Shown here: in pieces, positions 1 through 10,519 of the stretch
Position numbering within the stretch: the stretch's first letter is position 1
How the letters are laid out: each line of letters opens with the position of its first letter
Assembly: GCA_018524725.1 (NCBI GenBank)
Contig: JAEUWP010000601.1
Location: 186,001 to 250,000, forward strand
Source: Podaxis mareebaensis
Taxonomy: Eukaryota > Basidiomycota > Agaricomycetes > Agaricales > Agaricaceae
DNA: 64,000 nt
Reading direction: 5' to 3'
Notes under the pieces: generated by a model
Database searches by the model: none
Told to the model about the DNA's origin: nothing
The model's input: only the letters and a program-made list of their open reading frames with translations
Program-made: the position numbers and the translations under genes

Positions 1-992
1 GTGGTATTCTGGACCTACACTTGTCGACTGCCTCGGTAAGCCTTTTTTTAACCTCTTATTACAACGAACTAACAGAGCATGTCCTACAAGACAAAATGGA
101 ACCACCAACGCGAGACTATGCCAACTTTTTCCGGCTACCTATCTCCAACATCTTTAGGACCCAAAGTACCTCGGGTGTATATGTCACCGGTCGCATTGCC
201 AGCGGCATCGTCCAAGTGGGCGAGAAATTGCGTGCCGTGCCGGGTGATGATTCTATTACTGGTGTCGTCAAATGCAAGTCTCTCTCGTTCCTTCCATGCT
301 ATCGTTTGTTTCTAAGAATATTCGCAACTGTCCTCTTCAGCCATCGAAGTAGAAGACGTTCCTGTGAAGTGGGCAATGGCGGGAACAAACGTCACAATCG
401 CACTGACCAACATCGATCCGGTGAACTTGAATATTGGAAGCGTGTTGTGTTATCCTGGCGAAGCCGTCCCGTTGGCCACTGTATTCACGGCGCGGATTAT
501 TGTATTCGATATTACATTGCCTATTACCGCTGGTGCTTCGGTACGTTCTCCCGTAGAACAAAAAAGCGTTTTCCAGTATGCGGTGTTGATAGGCTGGACA
601 GGTCGAGTTGTTTAACCAATCGCGAGATGTGCCAGCGACTACGAGTAAACTTCTTTCGTTAATCGATCGGACAACGGGGAAAGTCGCGAAGAAGAATCCT
701 CGGTACGCTTTCTCCGGAGCTTGGAATACAGTAATAGGCGTTGATTGCGTGCATCTAGTGTCCTGACAAAAAATGTTTCAGCCGAGGTAGAGATCTCACT
801 GCGCAGCACTAGAACAAGTGGAGGACCCCAGGGCACCCCCCTCGAACGATTCGCGTCAAACAAGGATATGGGGAGAATATTACTTCGTAGAGGTGGAGAG
901 ACTATCGCTGCTGGTATGTCAGCATTATTTTGGATCATCCTTGGTTTTCCTCATCGCGATACGTAGGCATCGTGTTAGAGATCCTCGGATAA
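1..992 (+). CDS. HBS1: Hbs1-like translational GTPase, C-terminal part (5' end outside window)
   Basis: Hbs1 pairs with Dom34/Pelota to rescue stalled ribosomes in no-go and non-stop mRNA decay in the cytosol. Exons read 1-35, 76-273, 341-540, 602-702, 759-913 and 967-992, giving 237 residues that close in frame at TAA 990-992. They cover the end of the G domain (GPTLVDCL), beta-barrel domain 2 (PISNIF, VYVTGRIASGIVQVGEKL) and domain 3 (NIDPVNLNIGSVLC, VFDITLPITAG, RRGGETIAAGIVLEIL). The run NIGSVLC...VFDI...LLSLIDRTTGKV and the IVLEIL ending fit Hbs1 better than eRF3 or EF-1alpha. The intron at 274-340 has a GC donor (GCAAGT). The N-terminal zinc finger and the nucleotide-binding loops lie upstream of the window. 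Confidence 0.9.
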
Positions 993-1439
993 TCGGGGTG
1001 TCACTATTGTCTGTATGAAGACCACCGTAACATATATTGAAGAGCACAAGTGTAAAACCAGGGATAGAGACAAAAAGGGACAATATAGTTTGTACAAAAG
1101 TAACAAGTCTAGCTGCGAGGGAATGTAAACTGAAGGTGGTTAACCTATGTAACCTATAGCGATAAGTAACCATAATCATGACTGCGTCATGAAGAAAGTG
1201 AAAGAAGAAAAAACTAGGGGAATAGGTACCGCGAACGTTTGATGATCTGGGAGACTTATAAACTCATTCATCCATCCATCCGAGCCGAAACAGACAGAAA
1301 GGGGGAGGAACAAGGAAACAGACAGAGAGAGGTATAGAGAGACTGGAGAAGCTGAAACCATAAACCAAGCAAGGGGAGTGAAAATAGGTGAAGAATCCTG
1401 GAAGAGGGACACAAGACGAGAGACCACAAAGTGAACTCC
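993..1439. other. Intergenic, convergent 3' ends
   Basis: This stretch lies between the stops of the HBS1 gene and the opposing CBM48 gene. It should hold both 3' UTRs. I see no coding frame, RNA gene or repeat in it apart from a purine-rich run (GA-rich, roughly 1185-1350). Confidence 0.6.
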
Positions 1440-3025
1440 CTAATGCGCCTCATTCTTTTCCTTGTCCTTGTCATGATGGAACAAGTTCTTCAAGCTGAGC
1501 CTGCCGAAAAACGAAGAAGTACGCTTCTTCTTCCCACTCTTCGTCGTGCCATTACCCTCTTTGACACCCAACTCATCAGCGCCTGCTTCATCCTTGTTCT
1601 TATTCTTTGGAGAGCCATGCCCGAGTGAAGGGAAGATCTTGGATTTGCGGATGGTAGAGTTGGGCGTGGGCGCGGGTGCAGATGAAGTGGAGGAGACTCG
1701 TGTGGGTGTTGTTGGGCGAGAGGAAGACTTGAGAGTCGTGGAGGCACCAGAGTCGGATCTGGTGTGTGCATTTTCGATAGGTTGGGAAGGTGCAGGCATC
1801 TCGGAAACGGCGGCTGGTTCCGAAGTGGGAGTGGGTTCCTCGGTCTTTTTCGTTTCTTCTGCAGGTATAACGTCGGCCTTCTTCGTCTCGTTTGCAGGAG
1901 CAATGGGCTCCTCCTTCGGAGCCTGGACGATGGCGGATTCCTTAGGGGGAGTAGGAGCGGAGGTAACAATGACAGGAACTTCGGGAGCGACAGCAGGCTC
2001 CTCGTCTGCCTCTGGCTTGGCCTCTTCCTTAGTCTCCTCCTTCGCGCCCTCTAACGCCTTGCCGACACCAACAAATGCACCAACAGCCTCTTCTTCAGAG
2101 ACGACTTTGCTTGGGTCAATGGTGCAGTTCTCCTTGGCATACACAGGGACAATGGTTATGGGTATGATAGGTGCAACCGTGGACTCGTTGGTCTGAGTGT
2201 CTGTCATGGTGGTGGTAGCAGGAGCTGTCGCTGAAGACGAAAGAACGATAGGATTAGAATCGCTTATGTGAAGCGCTAAGAATAAATTACCTTCTGACTC
2301 TGGGTTTGCAGCGGTGGCGTCACCATTCGCGGCAGCAGTGGCAGGAATAGAAGTGACGGCAGCGGCGGCATCAGGTGCGGAAGAAGGGAGATCGGTGGAG
2401 GTCTGTGGTGCGATTGGTGCAGGTGTCGCAATATAGTTATTGAGTTATGAGTTTACGATGATGAGCATATAAACGAGAGTTAACACACCTGGTCAGACTT
2501 GATAGGATCAGCGTTGTGTATCGTCTTGTCTAGCCCAGAGGCATCACCACGCGCAGCGACAGTATCCGCAAGATCTGAACTGAACTGGCCAGCAGTCCCA
2601 TTCTGTGCATTCCGCGGTGTGTTCTCCTTCTCGTTCGCCTCCGTATGAGTAACCTCCAGAGGCTCTTTCAACGGGACATAGTAAACATTGTTCAAATACC
2701 CTTCTGGCGAATACTCAGTCGGCGAGTCCTGCCTGACCAACCATTCGCCGTCGACGATAAATTTGTACCGTGTGGGACAGCCATAAGGGACTTTGATTGT
2801 CGCAGTAAAGACGTTGCTGGAGGGCGAACGAGAGAGGGGGAGAGATTTGGACCATTGGTCAAAGTCGCCTGTTACGATGACAGACTGTGCCGATGTTGAG
2901 GGCCTGTGAACGCAGGAAGGGTGAGGATGGAGTACTTAAGAGAGGCGAAGGGAGGAAGAGGGAATAAAGCTACGTGGAAGTGAGAAGACGTACCACTCAA
3001 CAGTGAACTCGTATAGATCGTTCAT
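1440..3025 (-). CDS. CBM48 (AMPK glycogen-binding-like) protein with long disordered tail
   Basis: Exons on the minus strand are 3025-2994, 2903-2489, 2402-2291 and 2230-1440, giving 449 residues. Residues about 1-85 form a CBM48/AMPK1 glycogen-binding fold: MNDLYEFTVEW, VIVTGDFDQWSKSLPL, VFTATIKVPYG, RYKFIVDGEWLV and GYLNNVYYVP. Known members bind glycogen-like glucans. No kinase-interacting ASC domain follows, so this is not a full AMPK beta subunit. The rest is low-complexity sequence rich in P, E, A, S and T. It ends in a basic, partly amphipathic segment (KKRTSSFFGRLSLKNLFHH), which could touch membranes or another protein; that is inference. The first exon encodes only ten residues and ends in a GTACGT donor. 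The start ATG opens the CBM fold directly. Confidence 0.85.
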
Positions 3026-3914
3026 CTCGAATACCAGCGAAAAGTCGAGGAACCAAGAGCAAAAGGCTAAGCCAGTCAAGGATCAGGGTAAGAGAATCGT
3101 TCAGCAAGCGTCGTCAAATAGTCGTAACAATCGGTTCAGAGGCGAAGGCCGGGGGACGGCTCAGAGACCAAGGTGCTCTCAAAGAAAGAAGAGAGGGAAA
3201 TAGGGTGGTAAAAACTGCTCCGTTTTGAATTCTGTTGACTTTGAACTTATTGGTATCGTGCAACCTGTCCCTCCGGTCATCATCCTCACCCTCACCCGTG
3301 GCCCGTGCCCAAAGTGGCTACTTACGTGACTCTCCTCAGGGTCGCCCAGGGCCTGGGATTCCGAGTTTAGCCAGGTTTAGCCGGCTTATCAGCCCAGCTT
3401 CTTCGATTGGAGTGTCTTTGAGAGGTAAATCCGTTTTCACTCCTGGAAAAGATAAAAACTCCACGGTACGTAGAAGGAAATAATTATTGAGGTAGACGAT
3501 ATGTTAGACATGTCGCCTGGTCTCAAATGGGCCCTCCGTTTGCCATTTGGTGCATCGTAAATTTTCGCTGAGGAACAATCAAGAATACGGGAAAACACGA
3601 GGCGGCCATGTTTCCTGCTGTTCATCGAAACGCTTCCCTCGGTGTGAATTGTATCCTTCTCGATTGAGAACCCCTTGTAATGGATGTATGAGTATCCCTA
3701 TCTCGTGCACTTATGTATCTTTACATAGTCTGGGCGGACACCAATCAGCGTCGGGCAGGTGCTCCACTACTTTCCATTGGACGCTTCCAGGTCCCGGGTC
3801 CCGAGCAGACCTTGCTAGAATATCGTTATGTAGACAAGAATAGATCGAACCAAATGGGTTCCAATCTTATCTCTCCTCCCTCCTCTACTTTTTCTAAAAG
3901 CCCAACCGCACAAG
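3026..3914. other. Divergent intergenic region (promoters of the CBM48 and methyltransferase genes)
   Basis: About 890 bp separate two genes transcribed outward. The stretch must hold both 5' regions. I find no coherent reading frame with splice signals and no repeat. A CT-rich run (3860-3900) lies just upstream of the methyltransferase ATG, as is common near fungal starts. Confidence 0.5.
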
Positions 3915-5134
3915 ATGTCCGCCGAGGGCTCGATGTTATCCACCACTACCTTTGCCAGGCAAGATAATGTGCACACATACGCCAATCCAGACCTCGCGCG
4001 CGAAGAACTCCTCGATATGTTAGACCCACTTCGACATCTCATGGACTCTCCATCCACTCAAAATACCTATACCGCCTCGGGGGTCGATCCTAGTATAGAT
4101 ATTCAAGCGGAAGGGGATGAAGAAAATGAACAGATACTACGAGGCTCGAGAAAATCAAGATCAGAACTTTTGTCAGTACTCCCCCATCAACATTTCTCGG
4201 AATCAGATGGCATCCTCGATCTCGCGTTCTCGTTGCCGCTGAGCAAGTCATTGAAAGAAGAGAAAGGGCCCCAGGTCTCGATTAAGTTGGTCGTGGATTC
4301 TGCACCGGGATGTGGTGGTATTGCATGGCCGGCTGGACAAGTTACGTTCCCCCTTCTGGCCTACCTCTTCACTCCTGCTACTGACATGGGCCTCAAGATC
4401 CTCTCGAGCTACCTAACACAGACGTACCGAACTGTCATGCCACTCTCAAATAAATCAGTGATCGAGCTCGGAAGTGGGACGGGTCTGGTAGGCCTTGTAG
4501 CAGGTAAACTCGACCCATCCTGTATGGTGTACATCACAGATCAAGCGTCCGTTCGTCCCTCTTTCTTATACTTTCCCGAACTCCGACGTGCTGACGAAAC
4601 ATACAAATAGACCATTACTCGATATCATGAACAAGAACGTCGCGCTGAACGCACTGGAAAATAATGTCAAAGTTGCAGAGCTAAATTGGTGGGTCCTTCC
4701 CTGGTTAGCTGCTACGAACAGATTGTAACGCGGGCAATGCACATTGCAAGGGGAGAACCGGTACCATCAAATGTCCCACCTAAACCAGACATCATCCTCG
4801 CAGCAGACTGCGTCTACTTTGAGCCAGCGTTTCCACTGCTCGTTCAGACACTCGCGGATTTGTCGCATCCAACAACGCACATACTCTTTTGTTATAAGAA
4901 ACGAAGAAAGGTGGAGTCAATATCTATAGGGCGACTGGTTCTGCTACTGATGAGACGCTACGGCGGATACAGGCAGACAAAAGATTTTTCTCCCTTCTCA
5001 GGAAAAAGTTCACCTGGGTTGAAGTCGACGACGATCCAAATCGAGAAATATACAATCGAGAGGCAATCACGCTCTTAAGACTTCATAAAATTCCCGGGCA
5101 GAAGAGGGACCAGGGGAAGAAACAGCGGGCTTAG
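3915..5134 (+). CDS. METTL21/EFM6-type protein-lysine N-methyltransferase
   Basis: Exons 3915-4546, 4611-4688, 4751-4910 and 4973-5134 give 343 residues. The first ~95 residues are variable. A class I SAM-dependent methyltransferase fold follows: the SAM-binding motif I is VIELGSGTGLVGLVAG (residue about 180), then VYITDQAPLLDIMNKNV, and the post-motif ILAADCVYFEPAFPLLVQTL that marks the METTL21/FAM86/EFM group. Enzymes of this group methylate lysines of elongation factors or chaperones; the substrate here cannot be read from sequence. The WG...PDIILAADC continuity across the 4689-4750 intron supports the model. The C terminus ends in a basic stretch. Closest named fungal relative is probably Efm6, but that is not certain. 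Confidence 0.82.
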
Positions 5135-6771
5135 AAAGTGATGTCGGGTGGTTAGGAGTGAAGTTGATAGATGCTATCAAAGATGAGGAAGTGTAGGTGA
5201 AGGTAAATAGACAACTGATGAGATTTTTGGGTAATCAAAGGGGCACTTTGCAACAGGAGAAAAGTAAACCTATGATTTAGGCTCATTTGATGTGCAGTAT
5301 CTTTTGTTCGTTTGGGCCGTCGCTTCCCTTCAGTTCTTCGGTTCTTCCTCTCTTGAACATTGAGGCTGGGGATGCAGGGATAGCTATGAATGTATCATCC
5401 TTCATCCCCTCATTCTGAGGAAACGACCGCCGCGTTGCGCGTTCACACTCTGACTTATGTGTATATATCTCTCTTGATTGAAAAGGTGGACCACGAACTG
5501 TGGTCGTAGACAAAGCGTGCCAACAGGAGATGGCCCAACGAATCAATCGATCAGGGTAGAATATTGCAATGACGTTATGTATCGCTTCGGGAAAATGCAT
5601 TCCCTAGAATAGAATGCTTGTCGATCCTTTCAATATTCGACTATCCATTCAAAATTTTGAGCGCCAAGTTTATAAAGAAAGCGGAATCGCCTAATCGGAG
5701 GATAGAAGGACTTCAATTGATAGTCGTACACCCACCATCTACACGTTGGCTCAATGTTGCGTCCAACACTCGCCCGCCTCGAAACCGCAGAGCTTGTTAC
5801 CAGCGAGCCAATACTGGACTAACGTACGGATTTAGCTCCGCGCAACGCCACCCATTTCCCTTTGGACATGATCTACACAAATACCGGTTCTTCCGGAGGC
5901 CACCCTTCGACAGCTCGGATTGTGGGGTGGTGACTCGCACTTGTCGTTGTTGCCCGACATTGAGATGATGTTAATTGCTAGCGTTGCAAGATTCTTGGAC
6001 TGTGCCCCTTCCTTCAAGGCGGTGATGCCTTGGTATATTCGTTCACTGGGGCCTTCGTCTATAGGCTTCTCAGGTTATTCTCCGCCACCAGGACGTTGTC
6101 AATAAAGCCATAGCGTATATTCCGATTGTCCCTGTCTTGACAATGGTAGAAAGCCTGAAACCACCTCTTGCAGGAAAGGACGTTGTGTCTCTCGGGGAGG
6201 TGGCTCGCCGTTTAGTTCTCTGGATCGCTCCCTATTTTCCTGTCTGGTGTTTCATTTCCATTTCTCAACAATCCTGTCCGTGTCCCTGTTCTGCCGTATT
6301 TCTTTCTATCTTGGGTCCTCTTTTCTCAGCTTCTCGGTCATCAGGTTTTCAAATCATACCTGTCTCTGTTTCTCCAAAATATGACGGGTGTGACAACTTA
6401 TCCCTATCATCCGTGGCTTTTCGCAGAAGAGCGTGCGAATAGTCGCCTTCGTAGTTCCTGCCTTTACCAGTCCCCATAAATGCATGTCTTCCATTCCATA
6501 GGGGGGTTACCGTAATCATATGTATCACTCAGAACCTCACAAGTTCTTCACTCACAGCGATATATTAATGCAAATTACTCTCATTTTTCTAGAGTGTATG
6601 ATGCGTTGACGGGTGCGGTCGGCCTCCTTGGGCGGTGAGGTCTTGAAAGGAGCGGGGATGGAAGAGAAGGTGGAGTTTAGGCGGAAGAGCAGGGTATCTG
6701 ATTCCACGTCGTCGAAATGCGACAGCCAAGCGATCCGCCCTCATATATATGTAAGAGTGAACGAGATTCGT
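5135..6771. other. Gene-free stretch, nothing supportable
   Basis: These 1.6 kb lie between two convergent genes. Several overlapping open frames of 60-115 codons exist, for example around 5618-5968 and 6090-6442, but none joins to a neighbour through credible splice sites and none shows a recognisable motif. The stretch 6095-6260 stays open for about 60 codons with hydrophobic content, which might be a decayed gene. I see no terminal repeats. Confidence 0.4.
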
Positions 6772-7281
6772 CTACTCTGGGACGATGGTTTTGATCTATG
6801 AAATACGGATCGAGAGTTGGCTAAGTCGATGACCAAAATTGGTATCAGAATTAAATGACATACCTGCAGGCCATGTATGGACTCAATCTCGCTCTTCAAA
6901 GTCTGGTTCACCAGCTGATGCTGCTTCACCTTAGAAAGTCCCTTGAACTCGTTGCTCGCAATTATTATGGCGTAGAACGTTCCGCAACCACCTGACGGAC
7001 ACAATGACGTTCGGTCTAGCTTTAGACTCGTGGCTCCGTGGAGGCGGACGGGCGGAATACGCACCGGATACATCTTGCACGCGTAAAGCGGTCGGTGAAA
7101 ACCTTTCCGTCAGTTTCTGGAATATATCCCGTTCGCCTTCGGAAAGGTCATCAGGAGGGGGCGGAGGCGTTGAATATGATCTTGAGACGAGGTTCGAGAA
7201 TGCCGGTGTGCGTGTACGAGGGGCTGCAATGGGCTGATTAAGGCCAACCCAGCGTCGAACGGCAAGTCTTAGCTGGAGCAT
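6772..7281 (-). CDS. BolA-like protein, probably mitochondrial
   Basis: Exons 7281-7065, 6991-6864 and 6795-6772 give 122 residues. The C-terminal half is a BolA domain: [19 protein letters not shown], then [18 protein letters not shown], then the helix-turn [18 protein letters not shown] and the ending IHGLQIKTIVPE. BolA proteins partner monothiol glutaredoxins in Fe-S cluster delivery. The N terminus ([17 protein letters not shown], arginine-rich, no acidic residues, then RSYSTPP) looks like a mitochondrial presequence, so a Bol1/Bol3-type role is likely. The last exon encodes only seven residues and the stop. It shares a 174-bp divergent promoter with COX15, another mitochondrial gene. Confidence 0.88.
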
Positions 7282-7455
7282 TTGGACGTCGTGCGTCGGT
7301 AGGGATTTTGAGTAGGAAGAGATGGGATTGGTCAGCTGAGGCGAGGCGAGCCCTCCGAGAGACCTGCCTAACGGGGATAAACATGTCGATCACCGGGTTC
7401 TCGACAGAGTCCAGTCTGTTCACAAAATTCTGCAGCTCTTTGTTGCTCTGTCACC
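7282..7455. promoter_or_regulatory. Bidirectional promoter region, BolA-like / COX15
   Basis: Only 174 bp separate the two start codons, which point away from each other. Both products appear to be mitochondrial, so shared regulation is plausible. No TATA box is evident. The assignment rests on position only. Confidence 0.5.
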
Positions 7456-9144
7456 ATGCTGGCTGCGTTGTGCAGGAGATCTGCACTCCAGCCTTTCCGC
7501 TCGGCCGTGCAGGTCCATACCAGGACTCTAGTCACTCGTTCAAACATTCCTGCTTTGACGCGGGAACGCGTTCTGCGATGTACTTCAACAAGCCAGGCGC
7601 ACTCACCACTGTCCGTCCTTTCCCGCGTTTCTGCTCTTCGTCACCGGTTCTCCTCCACCACTTCGACGGCCAGTACCTCGGTAGACCTCTCCCCTAAATC
7701 CTCCGAAACTTCCACCAACGTCGATGCTGCACCCATTCTCCCTCCACCAGCCGTAGGAAGCTGGCTCCTCCTTTCCTCCACGCTCGTTTTCGCGGTCATC
7801 GTTGTTGGCGGTGTGACTCGCCTCACAGAATCCGGACTTAGTATAACGGAATGGCGTCCTATCACTGGTGTTCTTCCTCCCCTTACCCATGGTGAGTGGA
7901 TGGAAGAGTTTGAAAAGTACAAAGCCACACCCGAATTCAAGCTGTACGCCCAGCCAGTTCCTCTCCCATACCGTCCTTCAACCTAATCATAACACAGGCT
8001 CAATCATTCCATCTCCCTCTCCGACTTCAAATCCATCTTCTTCTGGGAATGGGGTCACCGTGTCCTTGGACGCATCATCGGCCTTACATTCGTCTTCCCT
8101 CTCGCCTACTTTGCATACAAACGCACCATTCCCAAACGCCTCACGTGGTCCCTCACAGGTCTCGCACTCCTCATTGGGGCTCAAGGAGCTCTAGGCTGGT
8201 ACATGGTCAAATCAGGTCTCGAGGACGAAATTATGAACACACCCGGAGCCGTCCCTCGTGTGTCGCAGTACCGTCTCGCTGCGCATCTGGGAACCGCATT
8301 TTTGCTATATGTGGGCATGTTTTGGAATGGGATAGCCATTATAAAGGATTGGAAGTACTCGCAGGGCAAGCCATGGAGTGGGCTGGTTGCAAATGGGAAG
8401 GAGATGTGTGAGAGTGTATCCAAGGTTTTGGCAGATCCGAAGGTTAGAGGGTTCAAGCGTCTTTCGTGGGGTTTGACCGGCCTGATGTTCTTGACCGCTC
8501 TTTCTGGTGCGTACACGTTCCCGCCTTTCTCTTTTTAGAGGTCCTCTGAACCGCTACAGGTGCTTTCGTTGCTGGCCTTGACGCGGGCTTGCTCTATAAC
8601 GAATTCCCACTTATGGGTGGCCGTCTTGCTCCTCCTTCCGATGAATTATTCTCGACGTCCTACGCTAAGAACCCAGACAAATCGGACACATGGTGGCGCA
8701 ACATCTTTGAAAACCCAACTACCGTCCAATTCGACCATCGTGTTCTTGTAAGTCATTTACCCAGCGTTGTCCTGACGCAAAGCTTACATCCGATGTTCTT
8801 ATTCCATGTAGGCAATCACGACATATACATCAACTCTCCTTCTCTGGCTCCGCTCGCGCTCCCCACAAATGCGCGCAGCGCTTCCTCCTCTTACACGCCT
8901 AGCAACGACAGCTGCATTTGCCATGGCTAATGTCCAGGTTCTTTTGGGAATTTCTACTTTGTTGTACCTAGTCCCTGTGCCACTTGCTGCATCACATCAA
9001 GCGGGTAGTGTTGCACTCCTGACAGCCATGGTCCATCTCCTCATTACACTGCGACGACCGGGCGCTGCAGCCAGGTATTGGCGACAGCTAAAATTGCGCT
9101 CTGCACAGGGTGCTAAAGCTGGTGGGTCAACTGGGCAATATTGA
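7456..9144 (+). CDS. COX15: Haem A synthase, cytochrome c oxidase assembly protein COX15
   Basis: Cox15 oxidises the methyl group of haem O to make haem A in the mitochondrial inner membrane. Exons 7456-7943, 7998-8506, 8560-8747 and 8812-9144 give 505 residues. An Arg/Ser-rich presequence spans about residues 1-80. The family signatures follow: [77 protein letters not shown] and FDHRVLAITTY. Hydrophobic segments number about eight, as expected. The histidines in EWGHR, AAHLG and FDHR match the haem-ligand positions of the family. The C-terminal helix runs through [20 protein letters not shown] and ends in a short basic tail. Confidence 0.96.
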
Positions 9145-9330
9145 TAGAGATTAGGGAATTGACCACCTCTCATGATGATAATACTTATTTAATTGTTGTA
9201 TATTTGCTGGAATATAATCAACCACTTTTCTCATCATATTTGAGGGTGAAAATGATCATTATGAAGGGGGGAAGAAACACCACCAACAACCTATTATACA
9301 CAGCTTCTTTGTACCTCAGAAGTCCATTCC

Positions 9331-10519
9331 TCACTCCGCCATCTGCACATCCCCCGTTCCGCTTGCACCGGCAGCACCGGCGGATGCAGAAGCGGCAGCA
9401 GGAGCAGCACCTTCAGAACCCTTGGGAATCATGGTCTTCAAAAACGGTTCAACAGCCTCGTTTTCCAGAATCCTAAAGGCACCCTGTGGCTGCACGACCT
9501 TTTTCTCATGTTCGCTTGCCGGTCCAATTAACCCAATAGAGGTATTGTTCACATTGAGTTCTTTGTCTTGTTGTAGCGTCTCACGCAGGGCATGGAGACC
9601 GTGTCGGATTAAGTCTTCCAGCGATGCTAACAAAACATATAACTCCAGTCAGTGGATGATCGATGACAGTTGAGAAGAAAATCTATCTGCTTCACCATCA
9701 GCAAACTCTTCGTAATGTTTCTCCAGGTACGTCTTGGCACTCTGACTCCTCGCGCCGATCGACATGGCGAAATATTCATACGAGTTACCAGAGGGTGAGA
9801 ATTCGTATAGGTGTGGCCCGGATTCATCCTGTCCAATAACAAGGAAGCCGACACCATACGGTCTACGACCATATTCTTGAGTGTTGACTTGCGCCTCTGC
9901 AAAGATAGAAAGAAAAAACAGTTACTTTGTCAGTTGATGTGTCAGGTGGAACCGAGTACAGAGGTGACATTACTGTCTGCAATAGCGCTAACTAGCCGGT
10001 TCACCGGTATCTGTCGATTGAAGAGCATTTTGGAAGACATAGCCTGTTGTCGCATAAAGTTACTATATCACAGCTCAGTAAGTTTCGACTTCTTGTCGCA
10101 AAGAGAGACCTGCTACATACCTCAACACACGAGCATCGGACGTCAATCCAGCAATCGCAATTCCGACGTGGTCGTCAATCCGAAACATCTTTTGTTGGTA
10201 CGATGCAAGCTCTCCTGTTGATCTCTACACACATATAACCAAGATATCGTTAGCACGTCTTGACAAACCCTTGGAAGAAGAGGATAGACCTTGAGGGCCA
10301 GCAAGATCGCATGTGTCTTCGACCTCAGACCCACAGCCGCAGAACCTTGTTTCACGGCTTCCAATGCATACTCGACTTGATGTAACCGCCCTTGCGGCGA
10401 GAACACCGTATTGTCGGAGTCGTATGTATTCCTGAACTAATTGACGCCAGCGTCAGAGCGCCAGATACCCAACCAAATGATCAGCTTCGTTCAACGACTG
10501 AGAAAGGGATACGCACCAT
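9331..10519 (-). CDS. PRE5: 20S proteasome subunit alpha (Pre5/PSMA1)
   Basis: This is one of the seven alpha-ring subunits of the 20S core. Exons are 10519-10517, 10436-10290, 10224-10121, 10062-9974, 9896-9696 and 9626-9331, giving 279 residues. The first coding exon is the ATG alone; splicing to 10436 gives [19 protein letters not shown], which matches the conserved start of this subunit, with [20 protein letters not shown] as the alpha-type signature. [20 protein letters not shown] and [20 protein letters not shown] identify the Pre5/PSMA1 type. The C terminus is an Ala/Gly-rich tail ending in VQMAE. An alternative start without the single-codon exon loses the conserved N terminus that helps form the gate. 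Confidence 0.95.

Noticed and set aside
1..992. Alternative assignment of the first gene as eRF3 (Sup35) or EF-1alpha
   Set aside because: Domain 3 residues (NIGSVLC, LLSLIDRTTGKV, ETIAAGIVLEIL) fit Hbs1 and not the other two.
6095..6450. Possible coding region with hydrophobic residues (VVNKAIAYIPIVPVLTMVES)
   Set aside because: No start codon context, no compatible exon on either side and no motif. It may be a relic, but I cannot support a gene.
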